Below, piece after piece: positions 52,983 to 62,218 of a stretch of 64,000 nucleotides of DNA; within the stretch, counting starts at the first letter, position 1; every line of letters starts with the position of its first letter. Source of the DNA: Flammeovirgaceae bacterium SG7u.111 (GTDB taxonomy: Bacteria > Bacteroidota > Bacteroidia > Cytophagales > Flammeovirgaceae). The stretch spans positions 1,007,635-1,071,634 of the forward strand of contig CP139021.1 of NCBI GenBank assembly GCA_034044135.1, given 5' to 3'. Below the pieces are notes generated by a model that had not been told where the DNA came from, made no database searches, and was given only the letters and a program-made list of their open reading frames with translations. The translations under genes and the position numbers were made by a program.

Positions 52983-54350
52983 TTATTGATTTACAGCAAT
53001 GGTTCTTTCAAGCACTGCTTCTTTTTCGAGTAGGTCATATTTTGCTACTACTAGCTCTAGCTGTGCGTTGGTGTATTTTGTGCGGGCATCTAGTAGGTTG
53101 AGCAGGGTAATTTGGTTTTCAAGATATTTCCTGCCTATTATTTCAAAGCTTTTTTGAGAGCTTTTAAGAGCGGCTTGCTTCGCTTTTACAGATGATTTTC
53201 CTGCTTCTACTTGCTTGTAGGCATTTATAACTTGGAATTTTATTTGTTCTTCCAGCTCAGTTTGCCGAGTCTGCAGCCTACTTATTTCAATTTTGCTTTC
53301 TTGTATTTTAGACTTGTTTTGGAAGCCTTTGAAAATGGGGAATGACATATTGAACTGGAGTAGGTAATAATCCTGCCTGCTGTTGAACTCGTAATTGAAG
53401 CCTTGGTAGCCAAAATTTGCCCCAACACTGAGTTTTGGCAATCGGGTATTTTTATTGAGTGCAAGTATTTGTTCGGTCGCTGTTATGGAGTTGGTTAATT
53501 GGTCAAGCTCCTTTCTGTTTTCGAGCGCGTCCTCTTGTAGCTTGGCAATTGCTGATTCTTGTAAAAGCTCAACTCCTAAGTTTTTGTCTGCTATTATCGA
53601 ATCGGTCAGGTCTCTATTCAGTAAAAAGTTGAAATAGCTCATGGCTCTTGCTTGTAACCTTTTTGCCTCGGCAACTTGGCTTTCCAAATCACTTATTTCG
53701 TACTCGGCAAGGTAAACTACATCGACAGTTGCCTTATTATTTTCAACCAATTTTTTGTTCACTCGCAATATTTCCTGTAGGAGTTTTTCGGTACTTGCAT
53801 ATATTTCCAGAGCCTCTACAGTGGTGAGGTATTGGTAATAAGCCGATTTTATTTCCTTGACCAATTCCTGTTTATACACATCTCGCTTAGATTGGAGAGA
53901 GGCCGCCAGGTACTTATTTGCTTGGTAATTATGATAGATATCAGGGTCAAAAAGTGCCTGCCTGATCTCTACACGGGTATCGTGGAACTTATTGGGCAAA
54001 AACTGCTCTTCCGAATTGGGCAAGTCCGTGGGAAACTGATTGGTTTCATTCAACTGATTCAGGCTTTTGTAAACCGGATTGAGCAGGTCTCCTATGGGAA
54101 TAGCAATAGACCTACCTCCACCAGCAATAGTGTAGGATGAATTGAACGAAATATCGGGCATGTAAAGCCCTTTGGCTTGCCGGAGTCTTTCCAAGCTTTT
54201 TGCTACGGACAAGTTTTCCTGTTTCAAGGCTAGGTTGTTCTCCAAGCCTTCATCAATGTAGCTATCCAAGGTGTTTTCTTGGGCATTTACGCCTCCAAAA
54301 AGCAAGAGGGTGAGGGTGATAGAAATAAACAGTCTCATTTTAATTAACAT
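52983..54350 (-). CDS. TolC-family outer-membrane efflux protein
   Basis: A 455-residue TolC-like trimeric outer-membrane channel with a Sec signal peptide (MLIKMRLFISITLTLLLFGGVNAQ; ATG at 54338 also possible). The long coiled-coil repeat pattern is visible (NLALKQENLSVAKSLERLRQAKGLYMPDIS in the first half and QTELEEQIKFQVINAYKQVEAGKSSV in the second). First structural gene after tetR; an operator-like palindrome lies 10-26 bp upstream of its start at 54360-54376. Confidence 0.93.
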   Translation of the reverse strand: MLIKMRLFISITLTLLLFGGVNAQENTLDSYIDEGLENNLALKQENLSVAKSLERLRQAKGLYMPDISFNSSYTIAGGGRSIAIPIGDLLNPVYKSLNQLNETNQFPTDLPNSEEQFLPNKFHDTRVEIRQALFDPDIYHNYQANKYLAASLQSKRDVYKQELVKEIKSAYYQYLTTVEALEIYASTEKLLQEILRVNKKLVENNKATVDVVYLAEYEISDLESQVAEAKRLQARAMSYFNFLLNRDLTDSIIADKNLGVELLQESAIAKLQEDALENRKELDQLTNSITATEQILALNKNTRLPKLSVGANFGYQGFNYEFNSRQDYYLLQFNMSFPIFKGFQNKSKIQESKIEISRLQTRQTELEEQIKFQVINAYKQVEAGKSSVKAKQAALKSSQKSFEIIGRKYLENQITLLNLLDARTKYTNAQLELVVAKYDLLEKEAVLERTIAVNQ

Positions 54351-54359
54351 TAAGTTTAT

Positions 54360-54376
54360 AATGAACAGTGTTTAGT
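54360..54376. promoter_or_regulatory. Second TetR-type operator, upstream of tolC
   Basis: AATGAACAGTGTTTAGT, read on the minus strand, shares 13 of 17 positions with the core of the perfect palindrome at 55096-55116 (ACTAAAC..TGTTtA..). It lies in the short tetR-tolC gap, directly before the efflux genes. Confidence 0.5.
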
Positions 54377-54458
54377 TGGTGAGTAAAATTTTTTGGCGAG
54401 TACCGCCTCCAAATTTTTTCAAACCCAATGGTTTTCAGCAAAGAAGAATACTTATGGT

Positions 54459-55070
54459 TTATACTTTTTCCATCCAATCATTGAATATATGCAGTGCTTC
54501 TTGCATCATTTTTTCACGATTTTCTTCTGGAAACATTTTCATCCGGTCGCTTACATAAAGTGATGATAAGCCGTGGACAAATGACCAGATGGCATGTGAT
54601 ACATAGAAGGGGTCTTGTCCTTTAAAATGCCCTTCTTCTACACATCTGTCAACTATTTCGAAGAGCACATTATGGCTTCGCATTCCCTCATCCCAATCAT
54701 CCATGTTATCCTCGGCCTCCATAGGTGCTCGCATAATGAACATTAGGTCATAATAGCCAGGGTTTTCGATGGCAAATTTGATATATACTTCTCCAAGGCT
54801 ACGAAGCATTTTTACAGAACTCCCTTCACGGTTTACAGTCTGAAAGTATTCGAAAAACTTATTAAACGCTTCTTTTTGGATGGCGTAAAACAGTTCGTTT
54901 TTATCTTTAAAGTACAAATAAATGGTAGCAGGGCTATATTCAATAGCTTCGGCTATATTCCGAATACTTGTTTTTTCGAATCCAGATTTTACAAAAATAT
55001 CAGCAGCTGTATGAAGAATCAGCTCCTTCATTTCCTGCCTTTCCCGTTCTTTTCTTTCTGAGATTCCCAT
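54459..55070 (-). CDS. TetR/AcrR-family repressor of the efflux operon
   Basis: A 203-residue TetR-family regulator with the N-terminal helix-turn-helix (ILHTAADIFVKSGFEKTSIRNIAEAIEYSPATIYLYFKDK, about residues 17-55) and a ligand-binding helical C-terminus. It lies upstream of TolC-MFP-RND in the same direction, and a perfect 9-bp palindrome precedes it (55096-55116), so self-regulation plus control of the pump is likely. Ligand unknown. Confidence 0.92.
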   Translation of the reverse strand: MGISERKERERQEMKELILHTAADIFVKSGFEKTSIRNIAEAIEYSPATIYLYFKDKNELFYAIQKEAFNKFFEYFQTVNREGSSVKMLRSLGEVYIKFAIENPGYYDLMFIMRAPMEAEDNMDDWDEGMRSHNVLFEIVDRCVEEGHFKGQDPFYVSHAIWSFVHGLSSLYVSDRMKMFPEENREKMMQEALHIFNDWMEKV

Positions 55071-55095
55071 TTGTTATTATTTTTACAATGTAAAG

Positions 55096-55116
55096 TTACT
55101 AAACGGTGTTTAGTAA
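55096..55116. promoter_or_regulatory. TetR-type operator palindrome upstream of the repressor gene
   Basis: Perfect inverted repeat: 9-bp arms TTACTAAAC and GTTTAGTAA flanking GGT, 26 bp upstream of the repressor start. A similar site precedes tolC. A dimeric TetR footprint usually has this size. Confidence 0.65.
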
Positions 55117-55246
55117 AAAAAGTTCTCTTAATTATTATTTTTTTCTGGAAGCGTGACTTTGTGTTAGGATTTGCATCAAAAACATTTCTGAGGGAGGTTT
55201 AAAGTATGTTTTACTTTTTTGGGATAAAATAAAAAAGCTGAGTGGG

Positions 55247-56272
55247 CTAAGCTTCTAACACATCTACCACCTTTTCCACTACCGCTGCAGGCTGAATAGT
55301 ACGCATGGCATTCTCGTAACCTTCGGGGAATTTGTTGCCATAAATAGAGGTAGGGATGAGCGGGAATTGGTTTCGGTCAGCCAGAAGGGCATACTTTGGA
55401 GACTGATCAAAAGGGTAAAAGCCTGCATATGGGTGCGTTACCCCCCAGAGCGTTATGGTTTTGACTCCAAAAACAGAGGCTAGGTGAGCGTTTCCACTGT
55501 CCATCGAGAGCATAATATCTAGGTTTGAAATAAGCTGGAGCTCTTCTTCAAAACTAAGCTTACCAACCATACTTTCTACATGATGATATTTTTGGGCTAA
55601 GCTATCGAGTACTCTCTTGTCTTCAGGACCACCAAAGAGCAGGGTTTTTACCCCTTCTTTGTCATTAAGTGAGGCGATGACTTTTTCCATTAGGTCGAGG
55701 GGATACATCTTCCCTTCAAAAGCTGCATGCGGGGCAATTCCTATCCACTTCTCTTTCTTCTCTTTCAGAATATCTAAAGCTTTTTGAGGAATTGCTGACT
55801 TTGGAGAAAGGCTTTCTGATGTATAGGAAACATCAAACCCGAGCTGTTGGAATACATCGAGGTAACGCTGGTGGGTAGTTTTGAGTTGTTGGAATATTTT
55901 CCCCTCTACCAACTGCTTTTTTTCCTTTCTGCCTTTGTCAATTTGGACGACGGGAATGCCGCTGAGCTTGAAGAAGAGTTTGAGGATATTACTTCTCAAT
56001 ACAGAATGGAGGTCGGCAACTGCATCAACTTCGAGCTTTTTCAATTCCGAACTTAGCTTTTTTAAGCCCAAGACTCCTTTATGTTTTCCTTTTACATCGG
56101 CAGCGTAAAAGCTTACATTGGGAATGTCTTGGAAAAGAGGTTTGAAAAAATCCCTTGACAGTATGGTGATTTTTAAGTCGGGATGTTGGATAGCTAGAGC
56201 TCTCACCGCTGGGACTGTCATGGCGACATCGCCCAGCGCCGAGAGCCTTATTATAAGGAGGTGCTTGATCAT
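55247..56272 (-). CDS. Glycosyltransferase family 9 (heptosyltransferase-like)
   Basis: A 341-residue GT9 enzyme of the ADP-heptose:LPS heptosyltransferase type. Start MIKHLLIIRLSALGDVAMTVPAVRAL is the family N-terminal signature; WIGIAPHAAFEGKMYP and LLFGGPEDKRVLDSLA (about 180-225) and the nucleotide-sugar site SMDSGNAHLASVFGVKTITLWGVTHP (about 260-285) follow. It works on the cytoplasmic side in lipopolysaccharide or similar glycan synthesis. The upstream DUF4254 gene ends 2 nt before its start, a pairing common in Bacteroidota. Confidence 0.9.
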   Translation of the reverse strand: MIKHLLIIRLSALGDVAMTVPAVRALAIQHPDLKITILSRDFFKPLFQDIPNVSFYAADVKGKHKGVLGLKKLSSELKKLEVDAVADLHSVLRSNILKLFFKLSGIPVVQIDKGRKEKKQLVEGKIFQQLKTTHQRYLDVFQQLGFDVSYTSESLSPKSAIPQKALDILKEKKEKWIGIAPHAAFEGKMYPLDLMEKVIASLNDKEGVKTLLFGGPEDKRVLDSLAQKYHHVESMVGKLSFEEELQLISNLDIMLSMDSGNAHLASVFGVKTITLWGVTHPYAGFYPFDQSPKYALLADRNQFPLIPTSIYGNKFPEGYENAMRTIQPAAVVEKVVDVLEA

Positions 56273-56274
56273 TC

Positions 56275-56883
56275 TTATTTCTTGTCGGTTTGGTACAAAA
56301 CAGGGTTCAACTCCTCATCGTTATACATTTTCATTTGCTTGTACACCTTCATGTATTTATTTCCATTTTCTATGTCGGCTATCAATTGGTCGATGGCAGT
56401 TGATAGATCCACTCTTTGCTCCAAAAGTACATCCAGTTTGGCTTGGCACTTTTGCTTGTGCTCGGCAGAAGCATTTGGGCGCTCTGTTTCCTCTTTCATG
56501 TGGTAGATTTTGAGTGCCAAGATCGATAACCTGTCAAGTGCCCAAGCGGGACTTTCAGAGTTGATAGTTGCCTCTTCCTTTGATTTGACAGTTTTGTATT
56601 TATCCAAAAAATAGCTGTCGATAAACTCCACCGTATCGGTTCGGTCTTGATTAGAAGCATCTATTTTCCTCTTAAGTTCGAGTGCTGCTACAGGATCGAT
56701 CTCTGGATCGCGAATAATGTCTTCATAGTGCCATTGTACGGTGTCTATCCAGTTTTTCCTATAAAGTAGGAATTCGATTTCCCCTTTTGGGTAAGGGTTT
56801 TGGAAAGCTTGGGATACATCATCTATCTCGTGGTATTTGATAATGCTTTCCTCAAAAATATCATATGCGAATTTGCTGAACAT
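56275..56883 (-). CDS. DUF4254-family protein
   Basis: A 202-residue all-helical cytoplasmic protein of the DUF4254 family. Family-like start MFSKFAYDIFEESIIKYHEIDDV, then LLYRKNWIDTVQWHYEDIIRDPEIDP and RTDTVEFIDSYFL. ATG at 56883 is chosen; the frame extends to 56925 with non-conserved residues. It is the first gene of a two-gene run with a GT9 glycosyltransferase, two nt away, so a helper role in surface glycan assembly is inferred from context only. Confidence 0.82.
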   Translation of the reverse strand: MFSKFAYDIFEESIIKYHEIDDVSQAFQNPYPKGEIEFLLYRKNWIDTVQWHYEDIIRDPEIDPVAALELKRKIDASNQDRTDTVEFIDSYFLDKYKTVKSKEEATINSESPAWALDRLSILALKIYHMKEETERPNASAEHKQKCQAKLDVLLEQRVDLSTAIDQLIADIENGNKYMKVYKQMKMYNDEELNPVLYQTDKK

Positions 56884-56925
56884 TGTTTTTTGGTTTTGTG
56901 CATAGGGGTACAATTTGACAAGCAA

Positions 56926-57182
56926 AAGAAATAACTACCCCTTATTATATTATACAGATAAAAATGCTGTTTTAAAAAGTTTCTCTTGATGAAGCAAAAG
57001 TACGATAAGCTATTTTAATTATACTTCTTTTGGGAGATAGATAGAGGACAATTAGGGGAAGGCAAGTGTCAGATTTGGACATATTCTTGGAATTATTCCT
57101 TAAAAGACATTTATTGAAAGTAAAGTAAACTTCCTGATATTGAGTGTCCCATAAAATGATTTCGATTATTTTTGAAATAGAC
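56926..57182. other. Intergenic region before tRNA-Cys
   Basis: About 260 bp with no gene seen; AT-rich. The tRNA promoter begins at 57183. Confidence 0.5.
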
Positions 57183-57213
57183 TTGGTGTATTTGAGGATT
57201 AATTCTACTTTTG
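57183..57213 (+). promoter_or_regulatory. Bacteroidota-type promoter of tRNA-Cys
   Basis: TTG at 57183-57185 and TACTTTTG at 57206-57213, 20 nt apart, 14 nt before the tRNA. Matches the -33/-7 consensus TTTG / TAnnTTTG. Confidence 0.6.
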
Positions 57214-57226
57214 CAGAAATATTTTT

Positions 57227-57297
57227 GGTCGCGTGGCCGAGTGGCTAGGCAGAGGTCTGCAAAACCTCCTACAGCGGTTCGAATCCGCTCGCGACCT
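57227..57297 (+). tRNA. tRNA-Cys (GCA)
   Basis: Cloverleaf of 71 nt. The acceptor stem GGTCGCG pairs with CGCGACC; D arm GCC..GGC; anticodon stem GAGGT/ACCTC with loop CTGCAAA, anticodon GCA; T arm AGCGG/CCGCT with loop TTCGAAT. Discriminator U; CCA is not encoded. A terminator follows at 57307-57340. Confidence 0.95.
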
Positions 57298-57306
57298 CAA
57301 TTTTAA

Positions 57307-57340
57307 TAGCGCATTCTTATTAGGGTGCGCTAATTTTTTT
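57307..57340 (+). terminator. Rho-independent terminator after tRNA-Cys
   Basis: Arms TAGCGCA and TGCGCTA with a 12-nt loop, followed by ATTTTTTT, 10 nt after the tRNA. Confidence 0.85.
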
Positions 57341-57527
57341 GCCAGACGGGCTGAAAAGCTTTCAAACGGCGGGAAAATAATTTAAAAACGTTCTAAATAA
57401 GCTTATTTTTTCGTTTTGTAATATTGCTATAACTTGGTTATCAGGGTGATGCATTAAGAAGAGGCTTGCCTTTTTAAGAACAAATTCACCCAATATTCAT
57501 TCGATGAAACCAAGGTGAAAGATTGAA

Positions 57528-57558
57528 TTTGATAAGAATATAAAGCGTATTAAATTTG
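57528..57558 (+). promoter_or_regulatory. Strong Bacteroidota-type promoter of the act operon
   Basis: TTTG at 57528-57531 and TAAATTTG at 57551-57558 with a 19-nt spacer, exactly the -33/-7 consensus. Transcription would start near 57565, which also rules out an earlier start codon for actA at 57556. Confidence 0.8.
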
Positions 57559-57600
57559 GCGCAAATTAAAATCGGGAGGTGTAGATTTATTCTAATTAAC

Positions 57601-58884
57601 ATGACAAAACCATTATACGTTCTCCAAAAGAGCATTTGTCTATTTATTATTCTGTTTTCAGTTGCGGCGGGTAGTGTGTTCGCCCAAGATGCAGAAAGTC
57701 CGGCAACAGAACAGCCAGCGGCAGGTGCTGAGGGTATACCAACTTCGGCTGAAGCTATCGCCAACGGTGCGGAAATATTTAAAGGCAATTGTGCCCAGTG
57801 TCATGCTGTACATTCGCAAGTCGTAGGGCCAGCATTGGCCAATGTCTACGAGAGACAAGATGTAGAGTGGCTGGTCAACTTTATTAAGTATCCCCAAAAG
57901 GTCATTGACAGTGGTGATGAATATGCAAAAGGTCTGTACGATAAGTATCAGCAGTACATGCCAAACCACGATTTCCTTTCAGATGACGAGATCAAAAATA
58001 TTTTAGGGTATATTCAATCAGAAACCATTAAAGGTCCTGAGGTAGCAACAGCATCTGCTGGTGCTGAAGGTGGTAGTGGCGGAGCAGTTGCTGCTGCACC
58101 AATCAACACTTCGCTTCTAATGGCGATCGTGATCGGCTTGCTTATCCTATTGATATTGGTGCTTGCTATTATGGTTCTTCTTGTTTCTGTATTGAGCAAA
58201 TACATTAAGAAAGAAAAAGAGCTTAGTGGCGAAGACCAAGAGTACTTGGAGCAGCGATTCGATTTGGGCAAAATCATAAGAAGCCCAGCGTTCATCGGAA
58301 TTGTCGCATTCATCTTTTTAAATGTAGTAGCTAAAACTACAGTAGATGGTTTGTTCAGTATCGGTGTACAACAAGGCTATGCTCCTGAGCAACCAATTCC
58401 TTTTTCTCATAAACTTCACGCAGGCTTTTACGAAATTGACTGTAAATACTGCCACACGGGGGTTGAGAAAAGTAAAAATGCAAACATTCCTTCGGCGAAC
58501 ATTTGTATGAATTGCCACAATTCAATCAAAACTACTTCGCCAGAAATCCAAAAGATATATACAGCTATTGAAAACGACGAGCCTATCCAATGGGTGAGGA
58601 TTCACAACCTTCCCGACTTGGCTTATTTCAACCACTCTCAACACGTAAACGTGGGCGGCTTGGAATGTGAAAACTGTCACGGTGAAATCAAAGAGATGGA
58701 AGTGGTGCAGCAGCATTCGTTGCTTACAATGGGATGGTGTATCGATTGCCACAGAAAAACAGAGATTAAATCGAAAGACAATAGCTACTACGACAAACTC
58801 GTGAAAATGCACGAGGGGGCAAGCAAAGAGCCATTGAGAGTAGAGGATATTGGTGGATTAGAATGCGCCAAGTGTCACTATTAA
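57601..58884 (+). CDS. actA: Alternative complex III subunit ActA, multiheme cytochrome c with fused monoheme domain
   Basis: A 427-residue c-type cytochrome, the first subunit of alternative complex III, which passes electrons from quinol to cytochrome c or oxidase. Sec signal peptide (ending SVFAQ); N-terminal monoheme domain with CAQCH (Cys64); transmembrane helices at about 166-190 and 240-258; then five CxxCH motifs: CKYCH (281), CMNCH (302), CENCH (356), CIDCH (380) and CAKCH (422). The described ActA has five hemes, so the N-terminal sixth is a fused cytochrome domain. The start at 57601 is set by the promoter position. Followed by actB, actC and actD. Confidence 0.93.
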   Translation: MTKPLYVLQKSICLFIILFSVAAGSVFAQDAESPATEQPAAGAEGIPTSAEAIANGAEIFKGNCAQCHAVHSQVVGPALANVYERQDVEWLVNFIKYPQKVIDSGDEYAKGLYDKYQQYMPNHDFLSDDEIKNILGYIQSETIKGPEVATASAGAEGGSGGAVAAAPINTSLLMAIVIGLLILLILVLAIMVLLVSVLSKYIKKEKELSGEDQEYLEQRFDLGKIIRSPAFIGIVAFIFLNVVAKTTVDGLFSIGVQQGYAPEQPIPFSHKLHAGFYEIDCKYCHTGVEKSKNANIPSANICMNCHNSIKTTSPEIQKIYTAIENDEPIQWVRIHNLPDLAYFNHSQHVNVGGLECENCHGEIKEMEVVQQHSLLTMGWCIDCHRKTEIKSKDNSYYDKLVKMHEGASKEPLRVEDIGGLECAKCHY

Positions 58885-58952
58885 TTGTTGAGTGACTAGA
58901 ACCTCAAATTTGAAACTTCAGGATTTAAGATTAGAAATCACAATTAATTATA

Positions 58953-61900
58953 ATGAAAAATAGAAAGACCTACTGGAAGGGAGTCGAAGAGCTAAAAAAC
59001 GACCCGGGTTTCGTGCAAGATGCGAACAAGGAGTTCCCCGCATACCTTCCCATAAAAGATGCCTACGGTGATAACTCAACGTCAGAAGAGGAATCGGGTA
59101 GTAACAGAAGGGATTTTCTAAAGTTGATGGGTTTTAGTGTTGCTGCAGTTTCATTGGCTGCTTGCGAAACTCCTGTTAAAAAAGCCATCCCCTACCTAAA
59201 TAAACCCGAAGATGTAGATCCGGGTATTCCTAATTATTATGCTTCTACGTATGTAGATGGAGGCGAAGCTTATCCTGTTGTTGTGAAAACAAGGGAAGGT
59301 CGTCCAATCTTTGTAGAAGGTAATGGTTTTTCTAGCATCACAAAAGGTGGAACAAACGCAAGAATCAATGCGTCGGTGATGAGCCTTTATGACAATGAAA
59401 AAATCAAATACCCAACAAAGTCTGGTGAAAAAACAGATTGGGCAACAATAGATAAAGAAATTTCTCAGCAACTCGCTAGCATTGCAGCGGCGGGGCAGCC
59501 TATCGTGATTGTAAGCAACACGGTAACGAGCCCTACTACTAAGAAGTTGATTGCTGAGTTTGCAGCTAAATATCCTACTGTTAAGCATGTTACATACGAT
59601 CAGGATTCTGCTTATGGAATTTTGGAGGCGAACAAATCGATGTTTGGCAAAGCAGTTGTCCCATCTTATTCTTTCGATAAGGCGGATGTGATCGTGAGCT
59701 TTGGAGCTGATTTCCTAGAAAACTGGATTTCAGGCGTAGAGTTTAGCCATCAGTACGCTACTACCAGAAAAATTGGAAAGGACAAGAAACATATGTCTCG
59801 CCACTTCCAATTTGAGGCAAACCTTTCTCTTACAGGTTCGAATGCAGATTACCGCACACCAGTAAAAGCTTCGGCTGAAGGGCTTGCGGTAGCAAAGCTT
59901 TTTAACTTAGTTGCAAAAGGAACTGGGAATGCTTCAGTTAGCGCAGCAGATGTAGAGGTGAAAAACCTTGATAAAGCTGCTGCTGATTTGCTTAAGAGCA
60001 AAGGTCATTCACTTGTAGTTTCTAGCTCTAACGATCCTGCGGTTCAGCTCATGGTGAACCAGATCAACCAAATGTTGGGAAACTACGGTACTACTCTTGA
60101 TATTAATACCCCTTCTTTCCAAAAGCAGGGTAATGATAAAGAAATGGCTGCATTTGTAGCTGATTTGGAAGCAGGTCGTGTAGGTGGCGTATTCTTCTAC
60201 AACGCCAATCCAGTTTACGACCATCCACTAGGCGCTAAAATCTCTGCTGCTATTTCAAAGGCAAAGCTTTCTGTAGCTACTGCAGATCGTTTGGATGAGA
60301 CCGCAAGCAAGGTTACTTATAATTGCCCTGATTCGCACTTCTTGGAAGCATGGAACGATGCAGAGATCAAGAAAGGGTTTTTTAGCCTTGGTCAGCCTAC
60401 TATTTCTACTATTTTCTCGTACAGACAGTTCCAAGAAGGTTTGTTGAAATGGTCAGGAAGTAATAAGAGTTTTCATGATTATTTGAAAGCAAGCTGGGAA
60501 GCTGAAATTTTCCCTCTTCAAACGAAAGAAACTGAGTTTGAGAAGTTCTGGCAAAGAGCATTGCATGATGGTGTAGTTGAGCTAAAGAACGAAGAGTATA
60601 CAAGTATTCAGGAAGGTGAAGCAAACGAGCCTGTAGCATTTAGTGCTGCATCGGTCTCTTCAGCTCTGAAAAAATATACTGCTGGAAACAGCGGCGTAGA
60701 ATTGGTTGTGTACATGAATTCTATTTTGGGTAATGGTACTTTTGCCAACAATCCATTTATTCATGAAACTCCAGACCCAATCTCAAAAGTATGTTGGGGA
60801 CACTACGTGGCAGTTTCGCAATCACTAGCTTCTGAAAAAGGATTCACTAAAGTGGAGACGAAAGTAAGTGTGGCGAAAGTTTCTGCCGGTGGAGTAGAAG
60901 TAGAGCTTCCAGTAGTTATCCAGCCAGGTTTGGAGAGTGGCACTATCGCCATTGCTGCAGGTTATGGTAGAGATAAAGCTGCGGGTAAAGTTGCAGCAGA
61001 AGCTGGTGGTGTAAATGCTTACCCTTTTGTGAAGTCTGGTGACTTCATAGAGTATGCAGTTACGGAAGGTGTTTCTATTGAAAACACAGGTAGCTATACT
61101 GACATTGCCCAAACTCAAACTCACCAGACATTAGTAGGTAGAACGGCAATCGTTCAAGAGTCAACACTTGCTGCTTATAAGAAAGACCCAAGAGCAGGCA
61201 GGGAAGATGTTCACATCTCAACGTACTCTGGAGAAAGAAAACCAGGTGATATTTCTCTTTGGAATATTCCTGAAGAATCACATGGTGAGCATGGTGAAGA
61301 AAAAGGCGAAAAGTCAGATTTGTGGGCTGATAAATTAGGTGCAAAAGCACAATTGCATGAGTATCCACTCCATCACTGGGGCATGACAATTGACTTGAAT
61401 GCTTGTACTGGCTGTTCAGCTTGTGTAACTGCCTGCCATATTGAAAACAACGTTCCTGTTGTAGGAAAGAAAGAGATTGTAAACAAGAGGGAAATGCACT
61501 GGTTGCGTATCGATAGGTACTATAGCAGTCCAGATGGAGCTGAAAGCAACGATGAGTTGATGGAAGCTGCAGATAATCCTGAAGTTGTTTACCAACCAAT
61601 GATGTGCCAGCACTGTAATAATGCTCCATGTGAGACAGTTTGTCCGGTTGCTGCGACTACGCACAGTTCTGAAGGCTTAAACCAAATGACTTATAACCGT
61701 TGTGTTGGTACTAAATACTGTGCTAACAACTGTCCTTATAAAGTAAGGAGGTTCAACTGGTTCAAATACCACAACAACGATGAGTTTGATTATAACATGA
61801 ATAACGATTTGGGTAAAATGGTATTGAACCCAGACGTAACCGTTCGCTCTAGAGGTGTAATGGAGAAATGTTCAATGTGTGTTCAAAGAACTCAGTTGGG

Positions 61901-62144
61901 TAAATTGAAAGCAAAAATGGCTAAGAGACCATTGAAAGATGGGGATGCTACTACAGCATGTGCTAGTGCATGTTCTACAGGAGCAATTACTTTTGGCGAT
62001 TTGAATGATACAAAGAGTGAAATCAGGCAGTTGACCGAAAGCGAGTTGCCAGAAAGAGCTTATAATGTACTTGACGAATTGAACGTAAGACCAAATATTT
62101 GGTATCTGACTAAAATCAGAAACAAAGACGAAGGTCAAGCTTAA
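58953..62144 (+). CDS. actB: Alternative complex III subunit ActB, molybdopterin-oxidoreductase-like iron-sulfur protein
   Basis: A 1063-residue subunit with a Tat-like motif RRDFLKLMG (residues 52-60) and a lipobox ending Cys71 (SLAAC). The long central part has the molybdopterin-oxidoreductase fold without the metal-binding residues, as is known for ActB. The C-terminal ferredoxin-like region from about residue 818 carries the cluster motifs CTGCSACVTACH, CQHCNNAPCETVCP, CVGTKYCANNCP and CSMC..CASAC. It sits periplasmic side, bound to ActC. Gap to actA 68 nt, to actC 74 nt. Confidence 0.94.
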   Translation: MKNRKTYWKGVEELKNDPGFVQDANKEFPAYLPIKDAYGDNSTSEEESGSNRRDFLKLMGFSVAAVSLAACETPVKKAIPYLNKPEDVDPGIPNYYASTYVDGGEAYPVVVKTREGRPIFVEGNGFSSITKGGTNARINASVMSLYDNEKIKYPTKSGEKTDWATIDKEISQQLASIAAAGQPIVIVSNTVTSPTTKKLIAEFAAKYPTVKHVTYDQDSAYGILEANKSMFGKAVVPSYSFDKADVIVSFGADFLENWISGVEFSHQYATTRKIGKDKKHMSRHFQFEANLSLTGSNADYRTPVKASAEGLAVAKLFNLVAKGTGNASVSAADVEVKNLDKAAADLLKSKGHSLVVSSSNDPAVQLMVNQINQMLGNYGTTLDINTPSFQKQGNDKEMAAFVADLEAGRVGGVFFYNANPVYDHPLGAKISAAISKAKLSVATADRLDETASKVTYNCPDSHFLEAWNDAEIKKGFFSLGQPTISTIFSYRQFQEGLLKWSGSNKSFHDYLKASWEAEIFPLQTKETEFEKFWQRALHDGVVELKNEEYTSIQEGEANEPVAFSAASVSSALKKYTAGNSGVELVVYMNSILGNGTFANNPFIHETPDPISKVCWGHYVAVSQSLASEKGFTKVETKVSVAKVSAGGVEVELPVVIQPGLESGTIAIAAGYGRDKAAGKVAAEAGGVNAYPFVKSGDFIEYAVTEGVSIENTGSYTDIAQTQTHQTLVGRTAIVQESTLAAYKKDPRAGREDVHISTYSGERKPGDISLWNIPEESHGEHGEEKGEKSDLWADKLGAKAQLHEYPLHHWGMTIDLNACTGCSACVTACHIENNVPVVGKKEIVNKREMHWLRIDRYYSSPDGAESNDELMEAADNPEVVYQPMMCQHCNNAPCETVCPVAATTHSSEGLNQMTYNRCVGTKYCANNCPYKVRRFNWFKYHNNDEFDYNMNNDLGKMVLNPDVTVRSRGVMEKCSMCVQRTQLGKLKAKMAKRPLKDGDATTACASACSTGAITFGDLNDTKSEIRQLTESELPERAYNVLDELNVRPNIWYLTKIRNKDEGQA

Positions 62145-62218
62145 TCTTATTTATATAAAGTGTTTTTAAAGCACGAGTGCTAGATTATTTAGAAAACTAC
62201 ATATAAGAATTTAATAAT

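Noticed and set aside
61075-61629. 184-codon minus-strand frame inside actB
   Set aside because: Shadow of the iron-sulfur region; actB is well supported in the other strand.
62145-62218. Small hairpin AGCAC/GTGCT between actB and actC
   Set aside because: Loop of two bases and no U-run, so it is unlikely to act as a terminator.
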